NCBI RefSeq assembly: GCF_001423945.1 | Contig: NZ_LMPU01000012.1 | Coordinates: 62,001-126,000, forward strand | From: Pedobacter sp. Leaf194 | Lineage (GTDB): Bacteria; Bacteroidota; Bacteroidia; Sphingobacteriales; Sphingobacteriaceae | Length of the DNA stretch: 64,000 nt | Reading direction: 5' to 3' | Shown here: in pieces, positions 9,725-18,932 of the stretch | Numbering within the stretch: the stretch's first letter is position 1 | Layout: each line of letters begins with the position of its first letter | Notes under the pieces: model-generated | Database searches by the model: none | What the model was told of the DNA's origin: nothing | The model's input: the letters and a program-made list of their open reading frames with translations, nothing else | Position numbers and translations under genes: made by a program

Positions 9725-11065
9725 TCATGCCTTTTTACCAAGTTTATAACCACTCACAGCAAAATACAAAATGAACAGATATGCCGGAATCATAATTATG
9801 TATGCTTGCTGCGCACTTCCAATTTTTTCTGATACATAACCGTAAATTGGTGGCAGTATTGCGCCACCCACAATGGCCATAACGAGCAAAGCGGAGCCCA
9901 TTTTTGTAAATTTGCCCAATCCATCAATTGCCATAGGAAAAATTGCCGGCCACATTACCGAATTGGAAAAGCCCAGGAGTGCAAAAATCCACACTGCCGG
10001 GTGACTAGGAATCTGCATGATATAACCAGCTAAATTTAAACTCACAAAATCAGGGTTTGATTTTATCACCATCACTAAAACGACAAGGAGTATGCTGAGT
10101 ACACAGGAAATTACAAGAGCGTTTCGTTGTGAAATAAGCTTTGGAATCGATACTATGCCAACGGTATAGCCAAGCAGCAAGCCATAACCGGTGTAAGTTG
10201 CGAAACTTTTAGACACATCAAGCGAATAACCCAAATGCGTACCAAATGCAGCGAAAGTATCGTAACTAATCACCTCCATGCCAACATAGAAAAACAACGC
10301 CAGTACGCCAATTATTAAATGTGGAAAATTCAGAACCGTTTTTTCCTTAACGCCTTTAAAACTACTCTGCGAATGGCCTTCAAGAATTAATGAGTCGTCT
10401 GCTTCGTCAACTGCCGGAAGTTTAATAACCAGCAATAGTATACCCACCAGCGCAAAAGATGCTGCAATAACGATATAAGGCACAACAACTTTTTCAGCAA
10501 GTTGATTAAGGGCTAGATTCTTTGCCGCATCATTCATCGTTTTCAAACTTGCCTCAAAAGCATCGCTATCTTTCAGTATGATGCTGCCCAAAGCATAAAC
10601 CGCCATAATACCCGCGATTTTATTACAAATACCCAGGATGCTGATTCTTTTGGCAGCACTTTCCTTTGGCCCAATTGCCGCAGCGTAGGGATTTGATGCA
10701 GTTTGAAGTAAAGCCAAACCGCTTCCAATTACAAATAACCCAATTAAAAATGTTGGGAAACTTCTTGAATATGCTGCAGGGATAAAGATCGCGGCGCCAA
10801 GAGCCATAACAAACAAACCGACCGACATGCCGTTTTTGAAGCCGGTAAATTTTAAGACATAGGATGAGGGAATAGACATTACAAAATAAGCTGCAAAGAA
10901 AGCAGAAGCCACATAATATGATTCGGTACTTGTAAGCTGACAAGCGATTTTTAAGTAAGGGATGAGCTGGCTATTGGCCCAGGTGATGAAGCCGAAAATG
11001 AAAAACAGAATGCAGATAATAAATAGTGCAAAGCCATAGTTCTGATCTTTTTGAGTAGTTGACAT
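9725..11065 (-). CDS. Sugar MFS transporter, FHS (FucP/GluP) family
   Basis: 446-residue inner-membrane proton-sugar symporter with about 12 hydrophobic segments. Family marks include the N-terminal FFIFGFITWANSQLIPYLK (residues 22-40), LLQTASNPYAAAIGP near residue 120, and a C-terminal half beginning near residue 250. FHS members take up fucose, glucose/galactose or other monosaccharides; the substrate here is not decided by sequence. A LacI-type operator lies about 60 bp upstream and closely matches the one in front of the lacI-like gene at 58 kb, so I infer that this transporter belongs to that regulon. Confidence 0.9.
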   Translation of the reverse strand: MSTTQKDQNYGFALFIICILFFIFGFITWANSQLIPYLKIACQLTSTESYYVASAFFAAYFVMSIPSSYVLKFTGFKNGMSVGLFVMALGAAIFIPAAYSRSFPTFLIGLFVIGSGLALLQTASNPYAAAIGPKESAAKRISILGICNKIAGIMAVYALGSIILKDSDAFEASLKTMNDAAKNLALNQLAEKVVVPYIVIAASFALVGILLLVIKLPAVDEADDSLILEGHSQSSFKGVKEKTVLNFPHLIIGVLALFFYVGMEVISYDTFAAFGTHLGYSLDVSKSFATYTGYGLLLGYTVGIVSIPKLISQRNALVISCVLSILLVVLVMVIKSNPDFVSLNLAGYIMQIPSHPAVWIFALLGFSNSVMWPAIFPMAIDGLGKFTKMGSALLVMAIVGGAILPPIYGYVSEKIGSAQQAYIIMIPAYLFILYFAVSGYKLGKKA

Positions 11066-11122
11066 GAATTGTTTGGTTTGGTTGATGCCGCCAAACTAAA
11101 CAAATAATTCATCTTTTTAAGC

Positions 11123-11136
11123 ATCAAACGTTTGCG
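11123..11136. promoter_or_regulatory. LacI-family operator candidate upstream of the FHS transporter
   Basis: ATCAAACGTTTGCG contains a perfect CAAACGTTTG palindrome and matches 12 of 14 bases of the fully symmetric CGCAAACGTTTGCG at 57961-57974. Its position 58-71 bp upstream of the transporter ATG suits repression. Inferred from shape and similarity. Confidence 0.6.
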
Positions 11137-11353
11137 TGATTTACACTTCAAAACCAGCATGGGTTGACCAGTTAAAATTGGAGACAAACGAAAAAGGGTT
11201 AACTAATATGGTGTGGGAAGGTAAATTCAATTAAAAAACAGTTTGAAGGTGCCGCGAACAATTTCAAATTAATGCCTTCTATACCGGAAATTTTAGTCAA
11301 AATAAATTAATTGCCCTATAAATCAGTAATGTAGAATATTTCACTGTTTTTTA

Positions 11354-11385
11354 TTTGCACCAGATACATCATAACCCTATATTTG
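11354..11385 (+). promoter_or_regulatory. Promoter of tRNA-Lys (first copy)
   Basis: TTTG at 11354-11357, 20 bp, TATATTTG at 11378-11385: an exact two-box Bacteroidota promoter. The precursor would carry a leader of about 35 nt before the mature tRNA. Confidence 0.8.
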
Positions 11386-11425
11386 CACCACTTTAAAGGA
11401 AACGATTAAACGTCTCATTTAAATT

Positions 11426-11498
11426 GATTCCGTAGCTCAGCTGGTAGAGCATTACACTTTTAATGTAGTGGTCCTGGGTTCGAATCCCAGCGGGATCA
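11426..11498 (+). tRNA. tRNA-Lys (UUU)
   Basis: 73 nt. Acceptor stem GATTCCG/CGGGATC, D arm GCTC...GAGC, anticodon stem TTACA/TGTAG with loop CTTTTAA giving anticodon TTT, and T arm CTGGG-TTCGAAT-CCCAG. The CCA end is not encoded in full. It is identical over all 73 nt to the copy at 59195-59267, but the flanks differ apart from the promoter -7 region. Confidence 0.97.
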
Positions 11499-11521
11499 CA
11501 CCAAAGACTATCAAAACGTAT

Positions 11522-11554
11522 AAAACCCTGCAATCGCACGATTAGCAGGGTTTT
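11522..11554. terminator. Terminator after tRNA-Lys
   Basis: AAAACCCTGC/GCAGGGTTTT, a 10-bp stem with a 13-nt loop. Being flanked by A and T runs it can also act on the minus-strand phosphatase operon that ends at 11670. Confidence 0.8.
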
Positions 11555-11669
11555 ACTTTTAGGGATAAGTTCATTTGAAAATTCTCCAACAGAAAAAGTA
11601 TGGTTGCTGACGAATCCGCTTATGCCAACTTGCTGCCCAAATCCTTCCCTCAATTAACGGTAAATTATA

Positions 11670-13535
11670 TCACTTTTTCCCGCTGTTTTTAGCAGCTGAA
11701 AGAACCGAAAGTATTTTATAAAAGATTTCATTGTTTTGATAGACACCTTTGAACATCGCAGATTTAGGCCCGTAAGCAAAAACAGGTACCATAATGTTGG
11801 TATGATCGTCCGTACTAAAGTGTCCGGTTATCTGCCCGTTTCGCGTATCTGCATCTAAAAGAGTCAGGCCACCGGTTTCATGGTCGGCAGTAACAATAAC
11901 GAGCGTTTCGCCGTCTCTATCTGCAAAACGGAGTGCAGCTTCAATCGTTTTATCAAAGTCGTGCATTTCGGTAACTACAACAGGCAAATCGTTTGAATGG
12001 CCACCATGATCAATTTGCGCTGCTTCAGCCATAATGAAAAAGCCATTTTTATTTTCGCCTAAAATTTCGATGGTTTTATTAAGTGATTGCTTCAAAACAT
12101 CACCACGGCCTTTCAATACCGGGACTGTAGCTTCTTTGGGCAACAAAACCAACTGTTTGCCAGCTACCTGCTGAACAAAACTTTCCAAATCTGTACTTAG
12201 CTTGAAACCAGATTTAGCTAGTTTATCCATCAAACTATTGTCTTTGTTTTTTAAAAAAACATCCTGGTTAGAACCGACTAGAACAGAAACCTTCGATTGC
12301 TGAAGGTCTGCAGCAATAGCGTTGCTCATTGTCCGCTCTGTCTGGTGCGCATAAAAGGCTGCCGGAGTTGCATCGGTGATGTCGCCAACGCTGATAATGC
12401 CGCTCTTCATTCCAAAATGGGCAAGGGTATCTACCATATTGGTTAGTCTTTGCTCGTTCGCATCCATGCCAATAAAACGGTTATTCGTCTTTTTACCGGT
12501 AGCCATCGCCGTGGCGCCAGCTGCCGAATCGGTGTTATCAGAATTGGCGGCGGCCGTTTCTGAGAAGCCAATACTTTTGAACCTGCTTAAATTTAAATCG
12601 CCATGGTTAGCTATCAAACCTGCATGAATTTGTGCCAGCCCCATTCCATCTCCAATTAATAAAATAACGTTTTTAACGCGACTGTTTTTATCATCACTTC
12701 GATAGCTCGGTGTATAAACCGGATATGGCTGTGGGTTGGTGTAACTGAGTTTTTGTTGGTTGCTGTAAAATTCTGCAAGCTTTTCCGGATGGTCGGTATT
12801 TAGCCAATCGGCACCAAGGCGACTTAATACCAGCCAGGTATTCGGATTGTCAGCTGTTCCCCAAAAGCGAAAAGGCTTTCCAGCCTCGTGCGCAGCAGTT
12901 AACACTTGTTTTAACTTTGCGTAATCTGTTGGTGTTGGCACACCTTTCCCATTCCAAACGGTATATTTTTTAATGTCCTGGCTTATCATTGCAACCCGCT
13001 TCAATTGCTCGGCGGTATACTTTGTTTCGGGCCGACCATCGAAATAAATAAATGGAGGCCAGTTTTCAAAGTCGGCAGGTAAAGGCATATCTCCGCTAAT
13101 CACAATCCTAATTGCGTTTTCATTTTTTTCAGCATTGAAAACATCACCAAATGGCGCTAACTCACTTATCAGTTTTTTCAATACATTTTGATGATCCTGT
13201 TTAACGTCTATCACCAACTGAAGTTTCTGCGCTGTATTTTTAAATGCATGGTTTCCGTTATCCTTGTAAAGTTCTGCAAGTGGCGACAAATACAACTTAG
13301 TTAGCGTTTTGCCCGCTTTAATTTCAGCAGGTTCATGAGCTACCGATAGCTCATTGTCTTTTAAAAATACGTCGGCCTCGATAGAGCCCATGCCCGAATA
13401 GTAAGCCTGGAGAAGCGGAATATTCTGATGATAATCGTTGTGACTATGCCCATGCTTAACCTTAATTGTTTGTGCGCTGCTTACTGCCGCAAACAGAAAA
13501 AGTACAACCAAACATGGTAAGAAAGAAAGTTTCAT
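11670..13535 (-). CDS. Secreted two-domain protein: PI-PLC/GDPD-like phosphodiesterase fused to alkaline phosphatase
   Basis: 621 residues with a signal peptide ending near residue 22 (AVSSAQ). Residues about 25-262 form a TIM-barrel phosphodiesterase-like domain: HGHSHNDY at 28-35, SIEADVFL with Glu53 and Asp55, His67 in VAHEP, and a C-terminal NTDHPEKL typical of GDPD/PLC-like folds. Residues about 287-615 are an alkaline phosphatase: GDGMG at 295-299, the nucleophile block TDSAAGATAMATG with Ser337, AAQIDHGGHSND and TADHETGG as metal ligands. Such a protein could cut a phosphodiester and then strip the phosphate. Last gene of the phosphoester locus, 63 bp after the PHP gene. Domain activities are inferred from motifs. 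Confidence 0.88.
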   Translation of the reverse strand: MKLSFLPCLVVLFLFAAVSSAQTIKVKHGHSHNDYHQNIPLLQAYYSGMGSIEADVFLKDNELSVAHEPAEIKAGKTLTKLYLSPLAELYKDNGNHAFKNTAQKLQLVIDVKQDHQNVLKKLISELAPFGDVFNAEKNENAIRIVISGDMPLPADFENWPPFIYFDGRPETKYTAEQLKRVAMISQDIKKYTVWNGKGVPTPTDYAKLKQVLTAAHEAGKPFRFWGTADNPNTWLVLSRLGADWLNTDHPEKLAEFYSNQQKLSYTNPQPYPVYTPSYRSDDKNSRVKNVILLIGDGMGLAQIHAGLIANHGDLNLSRFKSIGFSETAAANSDNTDSAAGATAMATGKKTNNRFIGMDANEQRLTNMVDTLAHFGMKSGIISVGDITDATPAAFYAHQTERTMSNAIAADLQQSKVSVLVGSNQDVFLKNKDNSLMDKLAKSGFKLSTDLESFVQQVAGKQLVLLPKEATVPVLKGRGDVLKQSLNKTIEILGENKNGFFIMAEAAQIDHGGHSNDLPVVVTEMHDFDKTIEAALRFADRDGETLVIVTADHETGGLTLLDADTRNGQITGHFSTDDHTNIMVPVFAYGPKSAMFKGVYQNNEIFYKILSVLSAAKNSGKK

Positions 13536-13598
13536 TAGTTTTTGTATTAAAAGAAATAGATATTATGGCAAAACAAGGCGTTTTTAAGCCTGTTCGGC

Positions 13599-14771
13599 TT
13601 AAAACTTTGGATCAAAGTTAAAGTAAATTGGGTTTGAAAGCGCCACCATCTTTTCACTTAACGACATTGATTTTGGCACCTGCGGATAAGCCGTATTTTG
13701 TCCCTCAACAGTAACTCGGTAGTAGGTACGGCCTTTTAGTTCTGGTGTATCCGTGAATTTGACAGCTGGAACTTTACCTTTTACCTGGAAAGCATTTAAT
13801 TTTCTACCGTTTTTAATTATCGTTATCGTATACGTTTCATCTGGCAGTGAGTTGCCTGATAATTGCACTTGAAAATTAATTTGTTTACCGTTCGAAACCG
13901 CATTATCCCCCATCATCATTTCAAAATTTCCGTCATTATTCGCATCGGCATAAAATTCGACACGCGGTGAAAATGGATTTGAACTCACCGAGACCTTTCC
14001 ATGATTTAATGCATCGATTACCGACGCCAAATCCCTGCGTTTTGCAAAAACCAAGGTCGTCGGCGTTCCAACATAATTATATTCAGCTTGTGGCGTATTT
14101 GATGTGGGTTGCTCTGTTCCGGTTGGCTTACCGTGGTGTGCATCACTCCCACCTCTTCCTGTCATCATCCTTCCTGAAGAAAGCATATCATCCCATGTCA
14201 TGATAGCGTTGGCGTTCTTTGCCCAAACAGCAGAATTCCAAACCTCTATCGACTGTATCAAGTCATAAGAAAATCCAAAATTATCTTTACCGCTGGGATG
14301 ATTTGCCGACAAGTGTACGCCGAGTGAATTTTTAACCTTCAAGATATTAACGTCCCTCGCATCTCTGATGTCATACAAACGCTGGTGGTTGTAAGGCTTG
14401 TCGGAAAACACATTGCCATGCCCCCGTGTGGTGGTCCATTCCGCACCGAATAATAGTAGCAGAGAATCTGATTTAAATTCAGGATCGGCCCAGGTGTGAT
14501 GCGCAACATCACCATTTACATGATTATCATGATCTGTAATGCACAAATAATCCATGCCTACCGATTTCGAAAAATTAATAATTTTAGCCACAGAATTATT
14601 TGAGGATTCGGTGCTGTGCCTGGAGTGTACGTGTAAATCCCCTTTAAGCCAAAGCCCATTAGGATTTGTAATTTTCGGAGGATTGGTTACTTCCTGACTA
14701 ATTCCATCTTCAATACTTACGAAAAATAGTGCAATCGTAATGAATGAAATGTATATAAATTTAGAATACAT
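13599..14771 (-). CDS. CehA/McbA-like PHP-domain metallohydrolase, secreted
   Basis: 390 residues with a signal peptide (hydrophobic 6-20, cleavage near ISQ). The PHP metal site is visible: GDLHVHSRHS (His47, His49), CITDHDNH (Asp80, His81, Asp82), then HLSANHPSG and the late GRGGSDAHHG. CehA/McbA members hydrolyse phosphate or carbamate esters. In this operon, among phosphatases and phosphodiesterases, a phosphoesterase role in the periplasm is the better guess. A C-terminal beta-rich segment (about residues 280-390) probably forms an accessory domain. 59 bp from the alkaline phosphatase gene upstream. Confidence 0.82.
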   Translation of the reverse strand: MYSKFIYISFITIALFFVSIEDGISQEVTNPPKITNPNGLWLKGDLHVHSRHSTESSNNSVAKIINFSKSVGMDYLCITDHDNHVNGDVAHHTWADPEFKSDSLLLLFGAEWTTTRGHGNVFSDKPYNHQRLYDIRDARDVNILKVKNSLGVHLSANHPSGKDNFGFSYDLIQSIEVWNSAVWAKNANAIMTWDDMLSSGRMMTGRGGSDAHHGKPTGTEQPTSNTPQAEYNYVGTPTTLVFAKRRDLASVIDALNHGKVSVSSNPFSPRVEFYADANNDGNFEMMMGDNAVSNGKQINFQVQLSGNSLPDETYTITIIKNGRKLNAFQVKGKVPAVKFTDTPELKGRTYYRVTVEGQNTAYPQVPKSMSLSEKMVALSNPIYFNFDPKF

Positions 14772-14830
14772 TATGTCTGATTCTTTTTAAGATGCCCTTC
14801 CAAAGGCTGGAAAACATCAATTAATTTCTT

Positions 14831-16243
14831 CTATATCGTTGAAGATTTCACGATGAAACTTTCCGGCATTTCAGCAGCTTTAAGCATAAAGTTATGAAGT
14901 TCGTAGTTCTTTATAAATGGTTTAAGATTTTCTGCTCCCGGCCCAAACATCGTTAGTTCTACATAATCACCGGTATGGTTCATGCCAGCCCACTGAACAT
15001 CTGTATATTTCCCCAGAATTTTTCCATATTCATAAAATGGTAAATTCGATTCATTGTAAAGCTGCCCGGGAACAATTTCCTTAAAATGCACTAACAACGA
15101 CTTTACGTCGTCTGGTTTCATCTCAAAACCCTGGTTTTCTTTTATCAAATCTATTATTTTTTGCTCTCCAAAAGATTGATTAAGCTGAGCCAGTAACCAG
15201 GTATTGCTGTGTTTAAAGTTTTGAAGGGAATCGAATTTTTTAGTGGCTTCATCGGCATAGAATAAACCCGGATTTGAGTTGCCGTGGTCTGTGGTAATGA
15301 TAACCAGTGTTTCTCCATCTTTTTCAGCAAATTCTATTACTTTTCCAACAGCCTCATCAAAAGCAAGCTGATCGAAAATTAATCCGCTAACATCATTGGA
15401 ATGCGCTGCCCAATCCACCTTTCCGCCTTCAACCTGCAATGCAAAACCATCTTTATTGTCTTTCATCAATTCTATGGCCTTCATGGTCATCTCTGCTAAA
15501 GTTGGTGTCGACTTCATTAGCGCCTGATCATGCATCCGGTCCACTTCATAAGGCAATCCATCTTCTGCAAATAAACCTAAAACAGGCTTGGATTTATCCA
15601 GCGCCAGCATCTCATCTCTGTTTTCGGCAACTTTGTAACCAGCCGTCAAATATTTTGGAATCAGGTTGCCACCGGCCCTTTTTTCGCCAAAATACTTGTG
15701 CCCGCCGCCCATCATCACATCAAATTTTAAATTCAGATACATCTCTGCAATAACATCCTGTCCGCCCCGGTTATCAATATTAATGCAAAAACCGGCAGGA
15801 GTTGCATGTGTAACCGGCACTGTGGTTACGCAGCCTACCTTTTTACCTTTCTCTTTAAATTTTTGAAGAATTGGCTGAGGCTTCTCGCCATTTACACCCA
15901 CATTAAGTGCGCCGTTTCTTACCCTAATACCTCCACCCCATGATGAACTTGCAGCGGCAGAATCGGTAACGAGCGAACTTGCCGAAGCGGTGTCCATTAA
16001 GGCACGAACAGCTTTATTATCCCGGTACAAACCAAGCCATTTACTGCTCTTACCCAAAATACGGTTTGAGTACAAATCTGCCATATTTAATGTGCCAATG
16101 CTCATGCCATCGCTAACCATCATAATGATGTTTTTTGCTTTTTTATTATGCGAAAGTTGCTTTGCCGCAATATCATTTAAGCCAATAAAGGGCAAGCCCA
16201 ATCCAGTTAGCAAACTGCCTTTTAATAACGATCGTCTGTTCAT
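14831..16243 (-). CDS. Alkaline phosphatase
   Basis: 470-residue PhoA-superfamily alkaline phosphatase. The N-terminus MNRRSLLKGSLLTGLG carries a twin-arginine-like signal, so export folded through Tat is likely. Active site: metal ligand Asp45 in MVSDGMSIG, nucleophile Ser95 in LVTDSAAAS, QVEGGKVDWAAHSND near residue 265 and ITTDHGNSNPG near residue 313 with further Zn/Mg ligands. It would release phosphate from monoesters made by the neighbouring diesterases. It starts 5 bp after the PI-PLC-like gene, so the two are translated from one mRNA. Confidence 0.93.
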   Translation of the reverse strand: MNRRSLLKGSLLTGLGLPFIGLNDIAAKQLSHNKKAKNIIMMVSDGMSIGTLNMADLYSNRILGKSSKWLGLYRDNKAVRALMDTASASSLVTDSAAASSSWGGGIRVRNGALNVGVNGEKPQPILQKFKEKGKKVGCVTTVPVTHATPAGFCINIDNRGGQDVIAEMYLNLKFDVMMGGGHKYFGEKRAGGNLIPKYLTAGYKVAENRDEMLALDKSKPVLGLFAEDGLPYEVDRMHDQALMKSTPTLAEMTMKAIELMKDNKDGFALQVEGGKVDWAAHSNDVSGLIFDQLAFDEAVGKVIEFAEKDGETLVIITTDHGNSNPGLFYADEATKKFDSLQNFKHSNTWLLAQLNQSFGEQKIIDLIKENQGFEMKPDDVKSLLVHFKEIVPGQLYNESNLPFYEYGKILGKYTDVQWAGMNHTGDYVELTMFGPGAENLKPFIKNYELHNFMLKAAEMPESFIVKSSTI

Positions 16244-16248
16244 GTTCT

Positions 16249-17313
16249 CTATCTTTTAAATAATGGGTTTGCTCTAAAATATTTTCCATCAGCAAAGCTG
16301 ATTACATATTCTGATGGAAAATGCGTGCTCTTTTTATAATAGTCGGTTGTAATAATTTGAGCGTCTGAATTGCAGGCTGCTTCAAAATCCCTGCGATCAT
16401 TTGTCCTGGCCTGTTTTGTATCTGCGTCAGCTCGGGTTCTGATGATGTACCCTTTACGAACTAAATTTGGAATTTGCTCATCAAAGGGATTATTTCTAAT
16501 CATAAGCGCAGCCTCCGGGGTGCCGGCTTCGGCATTTGCAAACATTGTTCTTCCTTTTAGCGACGGATGATCTTTTATGTAGGTGCTTAGTTTTCTTCCT
16601 TTAGCATCAAGAATAAAAAGGAATTTGCCTTTCGCCTCACTCATTTTGGGCCAGTTTTTAGCAAGAACCGCTGCTTCCAGGGATTTGTAATTTTCACGAA
16701 TTAAATCAGGATTCAAAACGTGACCTTTACCCAGATTTGCCATAATAACAGAATCCAACTCATCGAAAGTTTTTCCTGTGAACATTTCCGGTTGTGTAAA
16801 CCCTTTTCTTTTTATCGAATCGTCTTTAACTTCAAGCGTAATAAACACCGGACTGTGTTCAGGATTAGCTTCCGACCATTTTCTAAGCTGCTGCAAGGCA
16901 ATTGCCAAAGTAAGTGCCGACGACCTGAAATCAAGATCAGGGACATGCAGAACCTTAAATCCCGGCTTTTCCATTTCGCCATCTTTATCAAACGCTGGCT
17001 GTCCTTTTACACGCTCAAAGCCCGCGGGATGAGCATATTTTCCACCTTTAGCATCGGCATATACATCAATTTCGAGATTTCTTAAACCCATTTCCAACTG
17101 CTCCGGCATTGGAATATGATCATAATCCAGGCTGTTGGCAGCCACTGTATCCTGCGCTTTCAAAACATTAAACAGCGCAGGATTAATGGCTTGTTTATAA
17201 CTGTTATGTGAGCCGATAACTTGTATCTGGTTTATCGGTAAATCTTCCTTTTTCGCTATTAAGGCAATTGCAGGCAGCACCAGCAATAAACCAACACAAG
17301 TAATCAATCTCAT
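16249..17313 (-). CDS. Ca2+-dependent phosphoinositide phospholipase C-like protein
   Basis: 354 residues with an N-terminal hydrophobic segment (3-20) serving as signal. PI-PLC type TIM-barrel marks are IQVIGSHNSYK with catalytic His36 and Asn37, LRNLEIDVYAD (acidic metal ligands), FKVLHVPDLDF with the second histidine, and FITLEVKDD. I recognise it as the bacterial Ca2+-dependent PI-PLC family. It probably cleaves a phosphodiester-linked head group such as glycerophosphoinositol or phosphatidylinositol; the true substrate is unknown. It follows SusD by 18 bp and precedes the alkaline phosphatase by 5 bp, which couples diester cleavage to phosphate release. Confidence 0.85.
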   Translation of the reverse strand: MRLITCVGLLLVLPAIALIAKKEDLPINQIQVIGSHNSYKQAINPALFNVLKAQDTVAANSLDYDHIPMPEQLEMGLRNLEIDVYADAKGGKYAHPAGFERVKGQPAFDKDGEMEKPGFKVLHVPDLDFRSSALTLAIALQQLRKWSEANPEHSPVFITLEVKDDSIKRKGFTQPEMFTGKTFDELDSVIMANLGKGHVLNPDLIRENYKSLEAAVLAKNWPKMSEAKGKFLFILDAKGRKLSTYIKDHPSLKGRTMFANAEAGTPEAALMIRNNPFDEQIPNLVRKGYIIRTRADADTKQARTNDRRDFEAACNSDAQIITTDYYKKSTHFPSEYVISFADGKYFRANPLFKR

Positions 17314-17331
17314 AGTTGAAGTTTAAAAATA

Positions 17332-18921
17332 TTAGTAGCCAGGATTTTGTTTCAGGTTTGAATTAAGCTTAAGCTCGTTTGCTGGAATTGGATAAATTCT
17401 TCTGGTAACGTCTTTATTCATAAATAGTACATCATTTGGAAGTGGATATTCAGTTTCGAATTGTCCGAAACGGATTAAGTCATTCCTTCTCCAGGCCTCC
17501 CAGCTAAACTCACGTGCCCGCTCATCAAGCAAAGTACTTAAAGTTACTGTTGATGCGCTCGCAGCGCCGGCACGGTTTCGCACTTTATTTACCAATACCA
17601 TAGGCGTTTGAAGTTCACCATTTACTGTAGTTGCTGTTGCACCTCTTAAAATGGCTTCCGCTTTCATCAACATTACATCGGCAAGGCGTAGAAGTGGCAT
17701 GTCGTTGCCGTTTAACCTGGTTGCCTGGATGGCATTTACATCTGGCCAGTATTTTACCGAACGCACACCCTTTGCCTGGTCGGCAACTGTGTTGCCTAAA
17801 TCCATAGGTTTACCGGGTTTCAGAATTAAATCTGGCGTAATTTCTATTTGATTTGTTGTACCAGCTACTAAAATCGGCTTCGTTAAATCTGGCTTGCGAT
17901 TTGCATCTGGCGCATATTGCTTACCGATTAACCAGAAACTGTTGCGAATATCATTGGCTAAATTAAAGCGGTTATAATATTCTGGTGTGGTGCTCATTGC
18001 AATACTAAAACCAACGTTTATGCCGTAAGCTGCCGCCAGCGCCGGGTAAAAACCAAACCTTGTGATCTGATTTCCAGGAATCTGCTGATCGTATGGAACT
18101 GCAAAAATTGTTTCGTTTATTTGCGGACCGTTATTAACATCAAATATATCGCTGTATTTTGTATCTAGCACATAATTGCTGTTTTTCAAAATGTTATCAG
18201 CCATTACCACAGCATCCTGGTATCTTGGTTTTCCGGTGTATACTTCTGCATTTAAATACATTTTTTCGAGCAAAGCATAAGCCATTGCCTGTGTCGGCCT
18301 GCCATAAACCAAAACCCGGTTATTATTATCTTTTACAGGAAGCTGGGCAACCACGGCCAGAAGTTCTTTCTCAATAAAATCAAATACCTTATCGCGTGAT
18401 TGGTTGCCTGGAAGCGTGCTTACAGGAAATGAATCAATAATCGGGACATTACCATATAAATCCATCATAAAATAATAATACAAGACCCGCATGGCCTTTA
18501 CTTCGGCTAAACTACTTGCTTTTGAAGCAGCCGAAACTGATGATTCATTGGTTAGGTTGATTAAACGGTTACAGTTATTAATGCCGCCAAAACCCCATTG
18601 CCAAATGTCCCTAACGTTAGGGTGGTCTATTGTCCAGGTGTGGTAATGAAGCTGACGATACTGGCCGCCATCATCAAAGTTACCATCCCGGGCCGGAATA
18701 ATTGCCGCATCGGTAGAAAGCTCCTGCATTCTCCAGTAAGGTACGCCATATTGCGACGAAAGGTTGGAATACATCGTGCCATAAAGTGCTGCATAATCTG
18801 AATTGGTATATGGAAAATTATCTTTCACATACTGCGATTCTACATCGACGTCTAATTTGCTACACGATTCGAAAATCATTAAACAAGCAAGAATATTAAA
18901 CAGAATAATATATTTTTTCAT
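17332..18921 (-). CDS. SusD/RagB family outer-membrane lipoprotein (phosphoester locus, second pair)
   Basis: 529 residues. The lipobox lies in the start MKKYIILFNILACLMIFESCSK (Cys20). SusD marks are TPR-like helices over residues 80-260 with NNCNRLINLT and AEVKAMRVLYYYFMMDLYG, and the C-terminal RAGAAS...ERAREFSWEAWRRNDLIRFG with a final PIPANELKLN...QNPGY. SusD is the lid over the paired SusC channel and binds the substrate at the cell surface. Adjacent to SusC with 11 bp between them. The surrounding phosphatases suggest a phosphoester-bearing ligand rather than plain glycan. Confidence 0.95.
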   Translation of the reverse strand: MKKYIILFNILACLMIFESCSKLDVDVESQYVKDNFPYTNSDYAALYGTMYSNLSSQYGVPYWRMQELSTDAAIIPARDGNFDDGGQYRQLHYHTWTIDHPNVRDIWQWGFGGINNCNRLINLTNESSVSAASKASSLAEVKAMRVLYYYFMMDLYGNVPIIDSFPVSTLPGNQSRDKVFDFIEKELLAVVAQLPVKDNNNRVLVYGRPTQAMAYALLEKMYLNAEVYTGKPRYQDAVVMADNILKNSNYVLDTKYSDIFDVNNGPQINETIFAVPYDQQIPGNQITRFGFYPALAAAYGINVGFSIAMSTTPEYYNRFNLANDIRNSFWLIGKQYAPDANRKPDLTKPILVAGTTNQIEITPDLILKPGKPMDLGNTVADQAKGVRSVKYWPDVNAIQATRLNGNDMPLLRLADVMLMKAEAILRGATATTVNGELQTPMVLVNKVRNRAGAASASTVTLSTLLDERAREFSWEAWRRNDLIRFGQFETEYPLPNDVLFMNKDVTRRIYPIPANELKLNSNLKQNPGY

Positions 18922-18932
18922 TTTTGTATTTT

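Noticed and set aside
11393-11653. An 86-codon minus-strand frame over tRNA-Lys, and a similar plus-strand frame at 59108-59374
   Set aside because: Both are only the tRNA and its flanks read as protein.
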